NCBI GenBank assembly: GCA_015059015.1
Contig: SVBG01000004.1
Location: forward strand, 62,001 to 126,000
From: Erysipelotrichaceae bacterium
GTDB lineage: Bacteria > Bacillota_I > Bacilli_A > ML615J-28 > CAG-313
DNA: 64,000 nt
Direction of reading: 5' to 3'
The notes under the pieces are model-generated. The model was not told the origin of the DNA. It did no database searches and saw nothing but the letters and a program-made list of their open reading frames with translations. This document shows, piece by piece, positions 8,145 through 17,351 of the stretch. Numbering within the stretch: position 1 is the first letter of the stretch; each line of letters begins with the position of its first letter. Both the position numbers and the translations under genes were made by a program.

Positions 8145-10604
8145 CTATTTTCTTTTTCTAAAGAATATTCCTATTATTGCAGTTAACGATAATATACCAA
8201 TAACTACGTCAACACTCTTTTTACTACATTTTTTCTTTGCAGGTTCAGGTTGTGGATCGTTAGGTTCAACATAATTTGGGTCTTTTTCTCCGCATTCACA
8301 CATCCCTTTTTTATATTCATGTATATGAGGAGCCACATAATTTGGATCTTTTTCTCCACATTCACAACTACCTTCTACAAATGTATGTTCATGTGGTGGT
8401 ACATAATTTGGATCTTTTTCTCCACATTCACAACTACCTTCTTTAAATTCATGAATATGTTCTATTTTCTCAATAAGTAAGATATCAGAATTTAAAGATT
8501 TATATACGTTATTTTCTTTATATAACACCACTAATACTAATTCATAATCCTCTTGTTCTAAGTTAATATTTTCAATTATATATATATTAGATAATTGTTC
8601 ACAATCTAATTGTCTACCATTATAGCTTATATAACAAGCATATGAAAGATTAAAATCATCTATTATTTCTACATTTATTTCTATAGAATTTTTATTTTTA
8701 TTTGTAACTTCAAATTTTATTATTTCTGGAATATTGTATTTTTTTGTTATTTTATTAATTTCTTCTTTTCCTTCATAAATTTTACCATCAACAATGTCTT
8801 TTACTGAATAAGAAATTTGTAGTTTATAAACTGTAGAAGGAGATAAATTTTTAATTATAACTTCTTTATTTTCAATAGTTAAATCATATGTTTCATTATT
8901 ACAAGTAACTATTGCGGATATTACTTCGTCTTCTGTTTGTGATTTTCGTTCTAATATAATTGAATTAGCAGTAACTTTTTTAACACTTATACCAGAGGAA
9001 GGCATCACAAATGAAGCGGTATGGGCAATTACTTGTTGTTCGCCTTTTACAATTTGTCCATTAATATTTACATCATAAGTTAATTCTATAATGTATTCAG
9101 TATCATATGCTAAATCATCTATTGTTAAATTTTCATTTGAGATATTATATGTTTTTCCATTAATTTTTGCTACAACATTAGATATATATTCATCGTTATA
9201 ATTATTTACTTTTGTTAATGTGATACTATTTTTTGTAGAATCTTTTTTATATGATCTATATCCACTATCTCTTACAACAAAGAAACATCCTGAAAGTATT
9301 TGTCTTTCTTTAACGCTTGAGTCACTACTTTCGTTTACAAGATCAAAAGAATCGTTTGCATTTCTAATGATCGCTGTCACACTTCCACCACCATCTTGTT
9401 GGTATGCATCAGTTACACCAAATTGTTTTAAAATTGTATTTGATTCGTTTTGTGTTGTTCCGCTATATGTTCCTTTTGCGACAGTCATTAAGACATATGT
9501 TCCATCTGCTTTTTTTCCAAAAATTGAACGATTATATCTTCTAGCATCATATGCTGCTGTTGTTTTTACATCTTGATCGTTTTCTCTTTGCACAGAATGA
9601 TAACCAAAAGAAGCTTCTACATTATTCATCTCTTCATTTTCGTAGTAATATTGAACTCTAACTTTAACATTTTCTTTTAAATATTTTATTAAATCATTGT
9701 TTGAAGTTTCAATACCAAAACTACCTGTTGTAAATTTATATTCATTTGAAACTAAACTTATTTTACCTTTTCCAAATAACGAATCGGCAGCACCTGCATA
9801 AGGATATGTACTTGAATTATTCATATATGCTAATTCTGCATTTTCAATTATATATAAATTCTTATCTGTTTGAACATTATGTTCTATATATTTTCCACTT
9901 TGTTCTGATGATACATAAGAAAACCACACCGAAGTTTCATTTTCAATAGGGTTATTGTTAACTTTATCTACATTATGTATATATATAACTTGATCATTTT
10001 CATCTAATATTTCAATTTTTAAATCAGCAAGTGGTGATTCGTTGATAAAACTTTCTTCTTCGTTATTATTTGCAATACCAACATAATTATAATCTGAATT
10101 ACCTGTTGGAGTTATTGGGAATCTTCTTTCTCCATCAATAATCATTGGATAATATGGTTGATTATAGTAATAAAATGAACCATCTGTTCCTAGTCCAGAA
10201 CCATATTTTGTGTAATACTGATCACCGTTAATACCTGCCACTACAATCCAACCCGGATGATTTTCTTCATAATCTTTCGCTATAGCAGATAAACCACCTC
10301 TTGCGTAGGTTGTAGCACCATTCATAGCCCACGAAACAAGTTTTGAATTGACACCATCTGTTTTCATTTCAAATACATTAACTTTTTGATTTCCTTTTTC
10401 TTCTTGAGAAGTATCAGTACTTTCTCCTAACATATAAGTATGAGTAACACCATTTAATGTTTTTGTGGTTTGTTCATTTACTTGCCATGTAGCTGATTTA
10501 TCATCATTTGTATATATATTTGATGCTGATAATGTTTTAGGAGTAATTATTAAAACAAACATAATAATTAATATACATATATATAATCTTTTCAATAAAT
10601 TCAT
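8145..10604 (-). CDS. Surface phosphodiester-glycosidase (NAGPA-like) protein with CxCGE repeats
   Basis: An 819-residue secreted protein. Residues 1-27 form a signal peptide (hydrophobic core, cleavage near LSA). The NAGPA domain lies at about residues 50-440, with GINGDQYY, GLGTDGSF and QQDGGGSVTA; this family contains phosphodiester glycosidases acting on sugar-phosphodiester bonds. Three fibronectin-III-like modules follow, then three CxCGE repeats (about residues 716-779), and a C-terminal PAKKKCSKKS, hydrophobic helix and RKRK tail. The tail looks like a membrane or sorting anchor but has no LPxTG. It is a paralogue of the next gene. The substrate is unknown; wall polymers such as teichoic acids are possible. 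Confidence 0.8.
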   Translation of the reverse strand: MNLLKRLYICILIIMFVLIITPKTLSASNIYTNDDKSATWQVNEQTTKTLNGVTHTYMLGESTDTSQEEKGNQKVNVFEMKTDGVNSKLVSWAMNGATTYARGGLSAIAKDYEENHPGWIVVAGINGDQYYTKYGSGLGTDGSFYYYNQPYYPMIIDGERRFPITPTGNSDYNYVGIANNNEEESFINESPLADLKIEILDENDQVIYIHNVDKVNNNPIENETSVWFSYVSSEQSGKYIEHNVQTDKNLYIIENAELAYMNNSSTYPYAGAADSLFGKGKISLVSNEYKFTTGSFGIETSNNDLIKYLKENVKVRVQYYYENEEMNNVEASFGYHSVQRENDQDVKTTAAYDARRYNRSIFGKKADGTYVLMTVAKGTYSGTTQNESNTILKQFGVTDAYQQDGGGSVTAIIRNANDSFDLVNESSDSSVKERQILSGCFFVVRDSGYRSYKKDSTKNSITLTKVNNYNDEYISNVVAKINGKTYNISNENLTIDDLAYDTEYIIELTYDVNINGQIVKGEQQVIAHTASFVMPSSGISVKKVTANSIILERKSQTEDEVISAIVTCNNETYDLTIENKEVIIKNLSPSTVYKLQISYSVKDIVDGKIYEGKEEINKITKKYNIPEIIKFEVTNKNKNSIEINVEIIDDFNLSYACYISYNGRQLDCEQLSNIYIIENINLEQEDYELVLVVLYKENNVYKSLNSDILLIEKIEHIHEFKEGSCECGEKDPNYVPPHEHTFVEGSCECGEKDPNYVAPHIHEYKKGMCECGEKDPNYVEPNDPQPEPAKKKCSKKSVDVVIGILSLTAIIGIFFRKRK
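8268..8459 (-). repeat. Three in-frame 66-bp CxCGE repeats
   Basis: Tandem copies encode about 22 residues each with consensus HxHxFxxGxCECGEKDPNY. One histidine pair and one CxC pair per copy suggest a metal-binding or disulfide mini-module in a surface stalk. The antisense frames over them are shadows. Confidence 0.85.
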
Positions 10605-10656
10605 ATAATCACCTCTTTTACATTATTTTATCATAAATAAATTACATATAAAAGAA

Positions 10657-10684
10657 AAAGAAGAAGTTTTTTTACTTCTTCTTT
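10657..10684 (-). terminator. Terminator of the second phosphodiester glycosidase gene
   Basis: 11-bp stem AAAGAAGAAGT/ACTTCTTCTTT with a 6-nt loop and a T-rich minus-strand tail, 7 nt below the stop at 10691. Confidence 0.7.
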
Positions 10685-10690
10685 AATTAA

Positions 10691-13231
10691 TTATTTTCTT
10701 TTTCTAAAGAATAATCCAATTACTGCAGTCAATGATAAAATACCAATAACTAATTCAGCACTCTTCTTACCACATTTTTTCTTTGCAGGTTCTGGTGTAT
10801 AGTTTGGATCAGATTCTCCACATTCACACTTGCCTTCTACAAACTTATGTTCATGTGGTGGTACGTAGTTTGGATCTTTTTCTCCACATTCACAAGTACC
10901 TTCTACAAACTTATGTTCATGTGGTGGTACGTAGTTAGGATCAGATTCGCCACATTCACACTTACCATCAATAAACTCATGTTCATGTGGTGGTACGTAG
11001 TTTGGATCTTTTTCTCCACATTCACAAACTCCCTCTACAAAATTATGCTCATGTGGTGGTTCATATACTAAAGCAACTGATTCTACTTTAATTGTATTTC
11101 CTTTTTCATCTAAGTATTCAATTACTAATTTAATTTCATATTTATTTTCTTTAAATTGTAATCCTGATAAAGACACTGTTCCTGTTTTTAGTATTACTTC
11201 TTTATTTTGTTCCCCGTTTACTATTACATATGCATTTTCTACTACATTATCTTCATCACTAAATTCATATTCAACTGTTAATGTTGAAGTTCCTTTTCTC
11301 TTTTCAACAAATTTATCGATTGTAGGTTCTTTAAATGCTTTTGTATGTACATTAAATATTTCTGTTTGACCAGTAAATGTAACTTGGGATGCAGGATCAA
11401 AAATGTCATATGTTGCGCTTACTTCATAATCAACATCTTTATATAAGTCAGTACATATATATTCATCTTTATTTCCCATATTAAATGTATCATGACCAAT
11501 CTTTAATATAATATTAGAAATGTTTTCTGCATAACTATTTGCTGTTTTAACAATTTTTATTGTTGTATCAGTTACTTCAGTTATTTTAATTACTTCATTT
11601 GGGAAAATGTATTCTTTTGTAGTAACGTATATATATACATAATCTGAAATTATATTATTATTTTCTACAATATCATATGTAATTTTAAGTTTATATTGTG
11701 TTTTTTCTGTTAAACCGGCAATTGTTAATTGTGCATCATCACCAAAATCGTATTCTTGATTATCTAAACTTACTTTTAAATTTTCAATTTTTACATTACC
11801 TAATAATTCTTTTTTATCAAGTGTTATAGAATAGTGAGTAGTTAAACTTTGATTTTGAACTACACCTGGATCACGTTTTACAAAGAATAAATAACTTAAA
11901 TTTTCACGTGGATTATTAGGATTACCTGAATCTTTTGGATAATTAGTAACTTTAAATGATCCATCATCTTGTCTTGCAAGCGCTGTTACACTTCCTCCAC
12001 CATCCATTTGATAAAGATCAGTACAATCAAAGTATTTTGCAACTGCATTACATTCAGTAAAATTAAGTCCATAAGAACCTTCAAGTACAACGTAGTCACC
12101 TGTAATTAAAACATATGTTCCATCAGCTTTTTTTCCAAATAAAGCACGAGAATATGATTTTGCGTTATATGCATTAGTAGCATTAGCAGTTTGTACAGAA
12201 CCATTAACTATATGTGCACTATGATAACCCATTGCTTCATCCACTGCATTTAATTCTTCGCTACCAAATAATAATTCAACTTTTACTTTAAGTCCATCAT
12301 TTAATGCAGATATTACTGATTCGTTTGTTGTTTCAATAGCAAATTGACCTTTTGAAACAGTATATTGTTTTAAACTTGAATTAGAAATTGTTCCTTTACA
12401 GAATAAAGAAATTAGATCTCCAGTAGGATAACCGTAACTAGGATCAACACTTACTTGTGCTAAATCAGCGTTTTCTATTAAATATAATTGATTAGTTGTA
12501 TTGATAGTTTGTTCTTGTACTTTATTAGGATACCCTGTGTGAACAGGTGCACACCAAACAGTAGTTTCTGTGCCTGATGCGTTTCTGTTTATTCCATTTA
12601 CAACAAAAGTATTTAATTCATTACCTAATTCATCAATAATTGAAAGTCTATAACCTCCAACAGTGCCATTAGGATATGCAAAACTGTTTGTACTTCCATC
12701 ATTTTTGAATCCTACTACATTTGAAGAATTGTTATAAGGATTAACTGTGTATCTTATTTCACCATCTGTAATCATTGGATAATATGGCGAAGGTTCAAGA
12801 ATAGCACTACCATCTACACCTAAACCATTACCGAATTTATAGAAATATTGGTCGGCGTTTATACCACCAGTAACAATCCAACCTGGATGTTTTGCTTCAT
12901 AATCTTTTGCAGCTTCAATAATATCAGCTCTTTTGTATGATGAATTATCTTGTTGTACAGCCCAAGTAACAAGTTTTGAAGTTATTCCATCTGTTTTCAT
13001 TTCAAAAGCATTTATTAATTGACCTTTTGAGTTACCATTAGTTACTGTTGTAGCTTTTTGTAACGTATGTGTCATTCCATAAATATCTTTCACAATAGAT
13101 TCTGTTGGTGTATATGTACTAACACCAGTAGGATCAGTTGCACTATCTTTATTTGCAGCCTTTGTAGGAATTACAAAGATACATAATAAAGAAATTATAA
13201 TTATATATATAACTTTTTTTATTGATTTCAT
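10691..13231 (-). CDS. Surface phosphodiester-glycosidase (NAGPA-like) protein, paralogue 2
   Basis: An 846-residue homologue of the neighbouring gene with the same order of parts: signal peptide (about 1-25), NAGPA domain with GGINADQYF, GLGVDGS and QMDGGGSVTA, fibronectin-III-like modules (about 455-720), four CxCGE repeats (727-812), then PAKKKCGKKS, a hydrophobic helix and RKRK. The catalytic-region motifs are intact in both copies, so both are probably active. -35 TTGGAA and -10 TAAACT lie upstream. The tandem arrangement and different repeat numbers point to local duplication followed by repeat expansion. Confidence 0.8.
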   Translation of the reverse strand: MKSIKKVIYIIIISLLCIFVIPTKAANKDSATDPTGVSTYTPTESIVKDIYGMTHTLQKATTVTNGNSKGQLINAFEMKTDGITSKLVTWAVQQDNSSYKRADIIEAAKDYEAKHPGWIVTGGINADQYFYKFGNGLGVDGSAILEPSPYYPMITDGEIRYTVNPYNNSSNVVGFKNDGSTNSFAYPNGTVGGYRLSIIDELGNELNTFVVNGINRNASGTETTVWCAPVHTGYPNKVQEQTINTTNQLYLIENADLAQVSVDPSYGYPTGDLISLFCKGTISNSSLKQYTVSKGQFAIETTNESVISALNDGLKVKVELLFGSEELNAVDEAMGYHSAHIVNGSVQTANATNAYNAKSYSRALFGKKADGTYVLITGDYVVLEGSYGLNFTECNAVAKYFDCTDLYQMDGGGSVTALARQDDGSFKVTNYPKDSGNPNNPRENLSYLFFVKRDPGVVQNQSLTTHYSITLDKKELLGNVKIENLKVSLDNQEYDFGDDAQLTIAGLTEKTQYKLKITYDIVENNNIISDYVYIYVTTKEYIFPNEVIKITEVTDTTIKIVKTANSYAENISNIILKIGHDTFNMGNKDEYICTDLYKDVDYEVSATYDIFDPASQVTFTGQTEIFNVHTKAFKEPTIDKFVEKRKGTSTLTVEYEFSDEDNVVENAYVIVNGEQNKEVILKTGTVSLSGLQFKENKYEIKLVIEYLDEKGNTIKVESVALVYEPPHEHNFVEGVCECGEKDPNYVPPHEHEFIDGKCECGESDPNYVPPHEHKFVEGTCECGEKDPNYVPPHEHKFVEGKCECGESDPNYTPEPAKKKCGKKSAELVIGILSLTAVIGLFFRKRK
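10796..11053 (-). repeat. Four in-frame 66-bp CxCGE repeats
   Basis: Four tandem units encode HEHxFxxGxCECGExDPNY plus a PP linker. Copies differ mainly by alternating K/S before DPNY (GEKDPNY, GESDPNY, GEKDPNY, GESDPNY), which suggests duplication as a two-unit block. Confidence 0.9.
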
Positions 13232-13300
13232 GTAAATGTTCCTTTCTTGGTTATTTTACATTTATAGTTTAACATAAGAATATTTGTTTTCCAAATAAAA

Positions 13301-13328
13301 AGATAAAGCTTTTATATTAGCTTTATCT
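13301..13328 (-). terminator. Terminator of the lipoprotein-glycosyltransferase operon
   Basis: Perfect 10-bp stem AGATAAAGCT with an 8-nt loop, then TTTTTATTT on the minus strand. It lies just below the stop at 13337. Confidence 0.75.
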
Positions 13329-13336
13329 ATTGTTAT

Positions 13337-14221
13337 TTATTTCGTTTGTTTAAAAGGTCCTTTAATCCCTTTTTTATAATCACTTCTTGCTCTATCTATC
13401 ATCATAAATTTTTCTTTATAATGTTTATCTTTTGCTCTTAATTCTTGTTGTTCTTTTTTAGCAAGTTTTTTATCTAATAAAACATAATCACGATCTAAGT
13501 TTTTATATTCTTCCCACAAATAATATCTATTTCTTGTTTCGTAATATACATCTATTAGATCTCTTTCAAACATTGTTAATGTTATAAAACCAATTTTTCT
13601 AGTTAAAACTTTATAGTTTTGTTTTCTTAATACAAGATTTTGGGCAAGCATTATATCATAACCAAGAAGTCTAGTTTGTAAACAATAATCATAATCAAAT
13701 GTTGTTTGATAATACTCTGTTTTTATTCCTCTTGTTTCTTTATAAATATGTAAATTTAATAGTGCTCCATATGCATTACATCCTTTAATAGCTCTAAATT
13801 CTTCTGCTTTTCTTTCATGTAATTCAGAACCGAATAAAGGCATAGGTGTCAAAACAGAAATTCTAGATACATCTGCTTGTGTGATGTATTTTTTTAATTC
13901 AATAAATGAGTCGTTTTCGTAATACATATCAGGTTTTAATAAAACAATATAATCAGCATTATCTTCTTCTGATTTATCAATTAGTGCTTTATATATTTCA
14001 GCATCACCATAATCAATACATTTAGCTATCTCTACATATGGATATTTAGTTAGATATGTTATAAATTTAGAAACATCTACTTCTTTTGTTAAATATATAT
14101 ATAATTTATCTATTTGATTAATATAAGTTAGTGCGTTTTCATAGTATTGTTTTATTTCTTCTTCAATAGTGATTGATTTATTTATAATTAAACCAATATT
14201 AATTTTAATTTGTTTTTCCAT
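13337..14221 (-). CDS. GT2-like glycosyltransferase
   Basis: A 294-residue cytoplasmic protein that looks like a GT-A family 2 (rhamnosyltransferase-like) enzyme. The acidic nucleotide-binding region is YIVLLKPDMYYEND (about 92-105). FDYDYCLQTRLLGYDI (about 168-183) corresponds to the 'DyDyclR' acceptor motif, and YYETRNRYYLWEEY (about 231-244) matches the usual RN-x-YL segment. The C-terminus is lysine-rich. It begins 1 nt after the preceding lipoprotein stop, so the two are co-transcribed and may share a surface-glycan role. Donor and acceptor are unknown. Confidence 0.75.
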   Translation of the reverse strand: MEKQIKINIGLIINKSITIEEEIKQYYENALTYINQIDKLYIYLTKEVDVSKFITYLTKYPYVEIAKCIDYGDAEIYKALIDKSEEDNADYIVLLKPDMYYENDSFIELKKYITQADVSRISVLTPMPLFGSELHERKAEEFRAIKGCNAYGALLNLHIYKETRGIKTEYYQTTFDYDYCLQTRLLGYDIMLAQNLVLRKQNYKVLTRKIGFITLTMFERDLIDVYYETRNRYYLWEEYKNLDRDYVLLDKKLAKKEQQELRAKDKHYKEKFMMIDRARSDYKKGIKGPFKQTK

Positions 14222-14222
14222 A

Positions 14223-16268
14223 TTAATTATATTTAGTTAATAATTGTTGTAATGTATCATAATTATTAACTAATTTCTTTCCTTTCTCTGATAAATTATC
14301 ATACATTTTCTTTACATATCCAACTGTTTCATTATTTACAATTGCTTTAGCGGTTGTTAAATTATAAATATATATATCTACTAAATTAGAATTATCTAAA
14401 TCAACTTGATTTTGATCTATTGTCCATTTTGCATATAATTTTTTTGGTGTAGTATTTGATAATAATGTAATTTTTTCACCTTCATAGTTTTCATTATCAT
14501 ACCAACCCTCAAATATATATCCTCTTAATTTAATAGTTGTTGTATTGAGACTTAATTCAGAAAAATTATATACTACAGAAGCTACATTAGTTAAACAATC
14601 TATCATTCTATCAGTTTTTACATATGATGTGTTTTCATCATAATAGAAGAATTTCGCAATATCTACAGTTGGTGCCCAACTTTCTGCAAATATATCTGCT
14701 CCATAATTAGAACTACTTGCATATTTTTCATCTATTCGCCAAAAAGCAAAGAAATTTATAAAGAATGGTAACAAATCTTTATATAAATTATTTTGATAGC
14801 AAAAACCAAAAAAACCATTTTCAGTTTGATTTTCTAATATACCATTAACATCTTTTTCTAACATGTATCTTCCCGCAATATTGCCTATACCATATAAATT
14901 ATTTGCACCAGCTCCAGTGAAATCACCTGCAAGTTTTACAAAATCATCTACATTATATAAATTGTTATCTTTAAGATGATTTAAGCCATGATATGCAGCA
15001 ATATAATAATAAAAATCTGTAAAAAATGCTTCAAATAATTGTTGTTTTGAAGTATAAATATTATTTGTATTATAAGTATTCAAATAAAAAATATGAGATT
15101 TATTTTTTAGATTTTGTAAATTATCATATAATAACTGTATTTTTTCTTTAGAGTTTAATAAATCTTTTATATTTTTATCTAAATTTTGATATTCATTATA
15201 TAAATTTATTATTTCTTCTTCATAAAATTGTTCTACAAAAATAGGTAGTTTCGCAATTTTTTTATCAAATTCTTGTGCCTCTTTATAATATTGTTCATAT
15301 AATGCATTTACTTCATCAATAATTGTATTTAGTCTAACATAATCTAAATTAGGAATATAATCTATAATAGTTTGATCTAAAGATTCTAATGATATCATTA
15401 AGTTTTCTAAATCATATTTTAAAATAGGAGATATATCTTTATTGTATACTTCTTCAAGTTTACAATAAAATGCATAAGCTGTTTTTAATTTTTCTATATT
15501 TTGATAAGCTGTTTTTAATTTATTATAGCTTTCTATTAATTGTTTATTTTGATATGAAAGTTTTTGATAAGAATTATATGCGTGTTCAATATTATCTATA
15601 TCAAATATTGTTACATCAATAGGAACATTTTCAACTAAAAAATTAACATATTCTACAGTTGGAACAAGTTTTGCATAAAGTATTATTTCATCATTAATTT
15701 GAGAATATTTAATACTTTCTACTTTCTTGCCTAAGTATGAATCATTATAATACCATCCTTCGAATGTATAATTTTGATTTTCAATAACAGGTAATTCAAA
15801 ATTTTCTAAGTCTTGACTTTCTGATTTATTTAATAAAAAGCCATTAGTATAAAAATTTATTACATAGCTTGAAGAAGATAGATTATATATAGGTGTAAAT
15901 GTTGTACTTTCTTCAACCTTTACACTATTGTTTTCAATTAATATATTATCAGTAGTTTTCCATCCATAAAAAGTAAAATCATAAATACTTCTAGTATATA
16001 TCACAGTATCTTCTTCTAACACAGTGTTATCTACTATATATATTTTGCTTTCTATTTGTGGAAAAACGAATTCTTCATCTTTTTTGATTTCATAATTTTG
16101 ATCATATGTAATAAAATCTTTTAATTCGTCACTGTAATTTAATGTAATTTTAAGATCAGATTCTTGATTATTATCATTTTTATTATTGTTATTATTATTT
16201 ATTTTATTTCTACAACTATAACTAAACAATAATAAAAACACTGCTATAAATATATATATTTTTTTCAT
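14223..16268 (-). CDS. Lipoprotein with InlB-type repeats, function unknown
   Basis: A 681-residue protein with a lipoprotein signal (lipobox ending at the Cys in FSYSCRNK, residue 19). Three InlB/Flg_new-type beta modules are visible, marked by FYGW at about 107, FEGWYYND at about 170 and FEGWYDNENYEGE near 610, the last ending in KKLYAKW. Between them is a long helical region (about 210-390) rich in tyrosine, asparagine and lysine. The middle part (about 400-590) is not recognised. It heads a two-gene operon with the glycosyltransferase and is probably an exported adhesin or glycan-binding protein. Confidence 0.65.
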   Translation of the reverse strand: MKKIYIFIAVFLLLFSYSCRNKINNNNNNKNDNNQESDLKITLNYSDELKDFITYDQNYEIKKDEEFVFPQIESKIYIVDNTVLEEDTVIYTRSIYDFTFYGWKTTDNILIENNSVKVEESTTFTPIYNLSSSSYVINFYTNGFLLNKSESQDLENFELPVIENQNYTFEGWYYNDSYLGKKVESIKYSQINDEIILYAKLVPTVEYVNFLVENVPIDVTIFDIDNIEHAYNSYQKLSYQNKQLIESYNKLKTAYQNIEKLKTAYAFYCKLEEVYNKDISPILKYDLENLMISLESLDQTIIDYIPNLDYVRLNTIIDEVNALYEQYYKEAQEFDKKIAKLPIFVEQFYEEEIINLYNEYQNLDKNIKDLLNSKEKIQLLYDNLQNLKNKSHIFYLNTYNTNNIYTSKQQLFEAFFTDFYYYIAAYHGLNHLKDNNLYNVDDFVKLAGDFTGAGANNLYGIGNIAGRYMLEKDVNGILENQTENGFFGFCYQNNLYKDLLPFFINFFAFWRIDEKYASSSNYGADIFAESWAPTVDIAKFFYYDENTSYVKTDRMIDCLTNVASVVYNFSELSLNTTTIKLRGYIFEGWYDNENYEGEKITLLSNTTPKKLYAKWTIDQNQVDLDNSNLVDIYIYNLTTAKAIVNNETVGYVKKMYDNLSEKGKKLVNNYDTLQQLLTKYN

Positions 16269-16286
16269 ACTATACCTCTTTTTTAT

Positions 16287-16315
16287 AGTATAACAAAAAT
16301 TCTATATTATTTCAA
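16287..16315 (-). promoter_or_regulatory. Promoter of the InlB-repeat lipoprotein operon
   Basis: -35 TTGAAA (16315-16310), 17-bp spacer, -10 TATACT (16292-16287) on the minus strand, 19 bp upstream of the start. Confidence 0.7.
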
Positions 16316-16320
16316 AGAAA

Positions 16321-16355
16321 AAAATTAGATTATAGAAAAACTATAATCTAATTTT
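16321..16355 (-). terminator. Terminator of fba
   Basis: Perfect 15-bp stem (AAAATTAGATTATAG) with a 5-nt loop. On the minus strand it runs into TTTTTTTC. It lies 11 nt below the fba stop. Confidence 0.85.
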
Positions 16356-16366
16356 GTATTATGTTA

Positions 16367-17227
16367 TTAGTTTTTGTTAACTGAACCAAATACATTCATT
16401 TTTTCGGTAACTGCAGCTTTAATACCTTTAGTAGCAGGACCTAAAATCTTACGTGGGTCATATTGATTTGCATTTTTAGGATCAGCAATCCATTCTCTTA
16501 ATAATTTATTAAATGCAAGTTGGCATTCAGTATTAACATTAATTTTGCAAGTACCGCAAGCAATAGCTTTTTGGATTTTTTCATCAGGAATACCTGTACC
16601 ACCATGAAGAACAAGTGGCATATTAGTAGCTTCTTGAATTTCTTTCATTTCAACAAAACCTAATACTGGTTCACCTTGGTAAGGACCATGAACTGAACCT
16701 AGTGCTGGAGCTAATGCATCAACACCTGCTTCTTTTACTAATTTTACACATTCAGCACAATCAGCATACTTAATACCACCGATAACACCATCTTCGTTAC
16801 CACCAACAGTACCTACTTCTGCTTCTACGCTTGCGCCATGTGCATGAGCATAGTCAACAACTTCCTTAGTCATTTTAATATTTTCATCAATTGGATGATG
16901 AGAACCATCAATCATTACTGATGTAAAACCAGCATCAATAGCTTTTTTACAGTTTTCAAAACTTTGACCATGGTCTAAATGAATTGCAACAGAAACTGTA
17001 ATGTTTAATTCTTCGATTAAACCTTTTACCATACCAACTACAGTTTTGAAACCGCCCATATATTTAGCTGCACCTTCAGATACACCTAAAATTACTGGTG
17101 AATTTTGTTCTTGTGCAGTTTCAAGGATAGTTTTTGTCCATTCAAGATTGTTAATGTTAAATTGACCAACAGCATATTTGCCTTCTTTTGCTTTAGTAAG
17201 CATTTCACACATATTAACTAGTGCCAT
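16367..17227 (-). CDS. fba: Class II fructose-1,6-bisphosphate aldolase
   Basis: A 286-residue zinc-dependent aldolase that cleaves fructose 1,6-bisphosphate to glyceraldehyde 3-phosphate and dihydroxyacetone phosphate in glycolysis. HLDHGQ (about residues 83-88), the glycine-rich [10 protein letters not shown] and [10 protein letters not shown] motifs carry the zinc and phosphate ligands. Tagatose- or ketose-bisphosphate aldolases share this fold, so narrower specificity is inferred. It is a single gene with its own terminator; an inverted repeat lies upstream at 17288-17320. Confidence 0.92.
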   Translation of the reverse strand: MALVNMCEMLTKAKEGKYAVGQFNINNLEWTKTILETAQEQNSPVILGVSEGAAKYMGGFKTVVGMVKGLIEELNITVSVAIHLDHGQSFENCKKAIDAGFTSVMIDGSHHPIDENIKMTKEVVDYAHAHGASVEAEVGTVGGNEDGVIGGIKYADCAECVKLVKEAGVDALAPALGSVHGPYQGEPVLGFVEMKEIQEATNMPLVLHGGTGIPDEKIQKAIACGTCKINVNTECQLAFNKLLREWIADPKNANQYDPRKILGPATKGIKAAVTEKMNVFGSVNKN

Positions 17228-17287
17228 TTTTTTATCTCCTTTGTTAAATTATATTTAATTACTTCTATATTATAACACATTTATACA

Positions 17288-17320
17288 TTTTCTAACTATT
17301 ATTTGCTTTTTGTTAGAAAA
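17288..17320. promoter_or_regulatory. Inverted repeat upstream of fba, candidate operator
   Basis: Perfect arms TTTTCTAAC (17288-17296) and GTTAGAAAA (17312-17320) separated by 15 bp. They lie just upstream of a TATAAT-like -10 for fba (near 17270) and downstream of the spoVT terminator. No run of T follows on either strand, so an operator is more likely than a terminator. Confidence 0.35.
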
Positions 17321-17327
17321 TTATAAA

Positions 17328-17350
17328 GCAGTAAACTTAATGCTTACTGC
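17328..17350 (-). terminator. Probable terminator of the pth-mfd-spoVT operon
   Basis: 7-bp stem GCAGTAA/TTACTGC directly after the spoVT stop, with TTTATAATTTT following on the minus strand. The stem is weak for a terminator. Confidence 0.5.
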
Positions 17351-17351
17351 C

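Noticed and set aside
8250-8480. Plus-strand reading frames over the repeats (also 10847-11071)
   Set aside because: They are antisense shadows of the CxCGE repeats with unnatural Trp/Met-rich composition.
10796-11053. Regularly spaced 66-bp repeats as a CRISPR array
   Set aside because: They are in frame, encode a clear protein repeat, have no unique spacers and no cas genes nearby.
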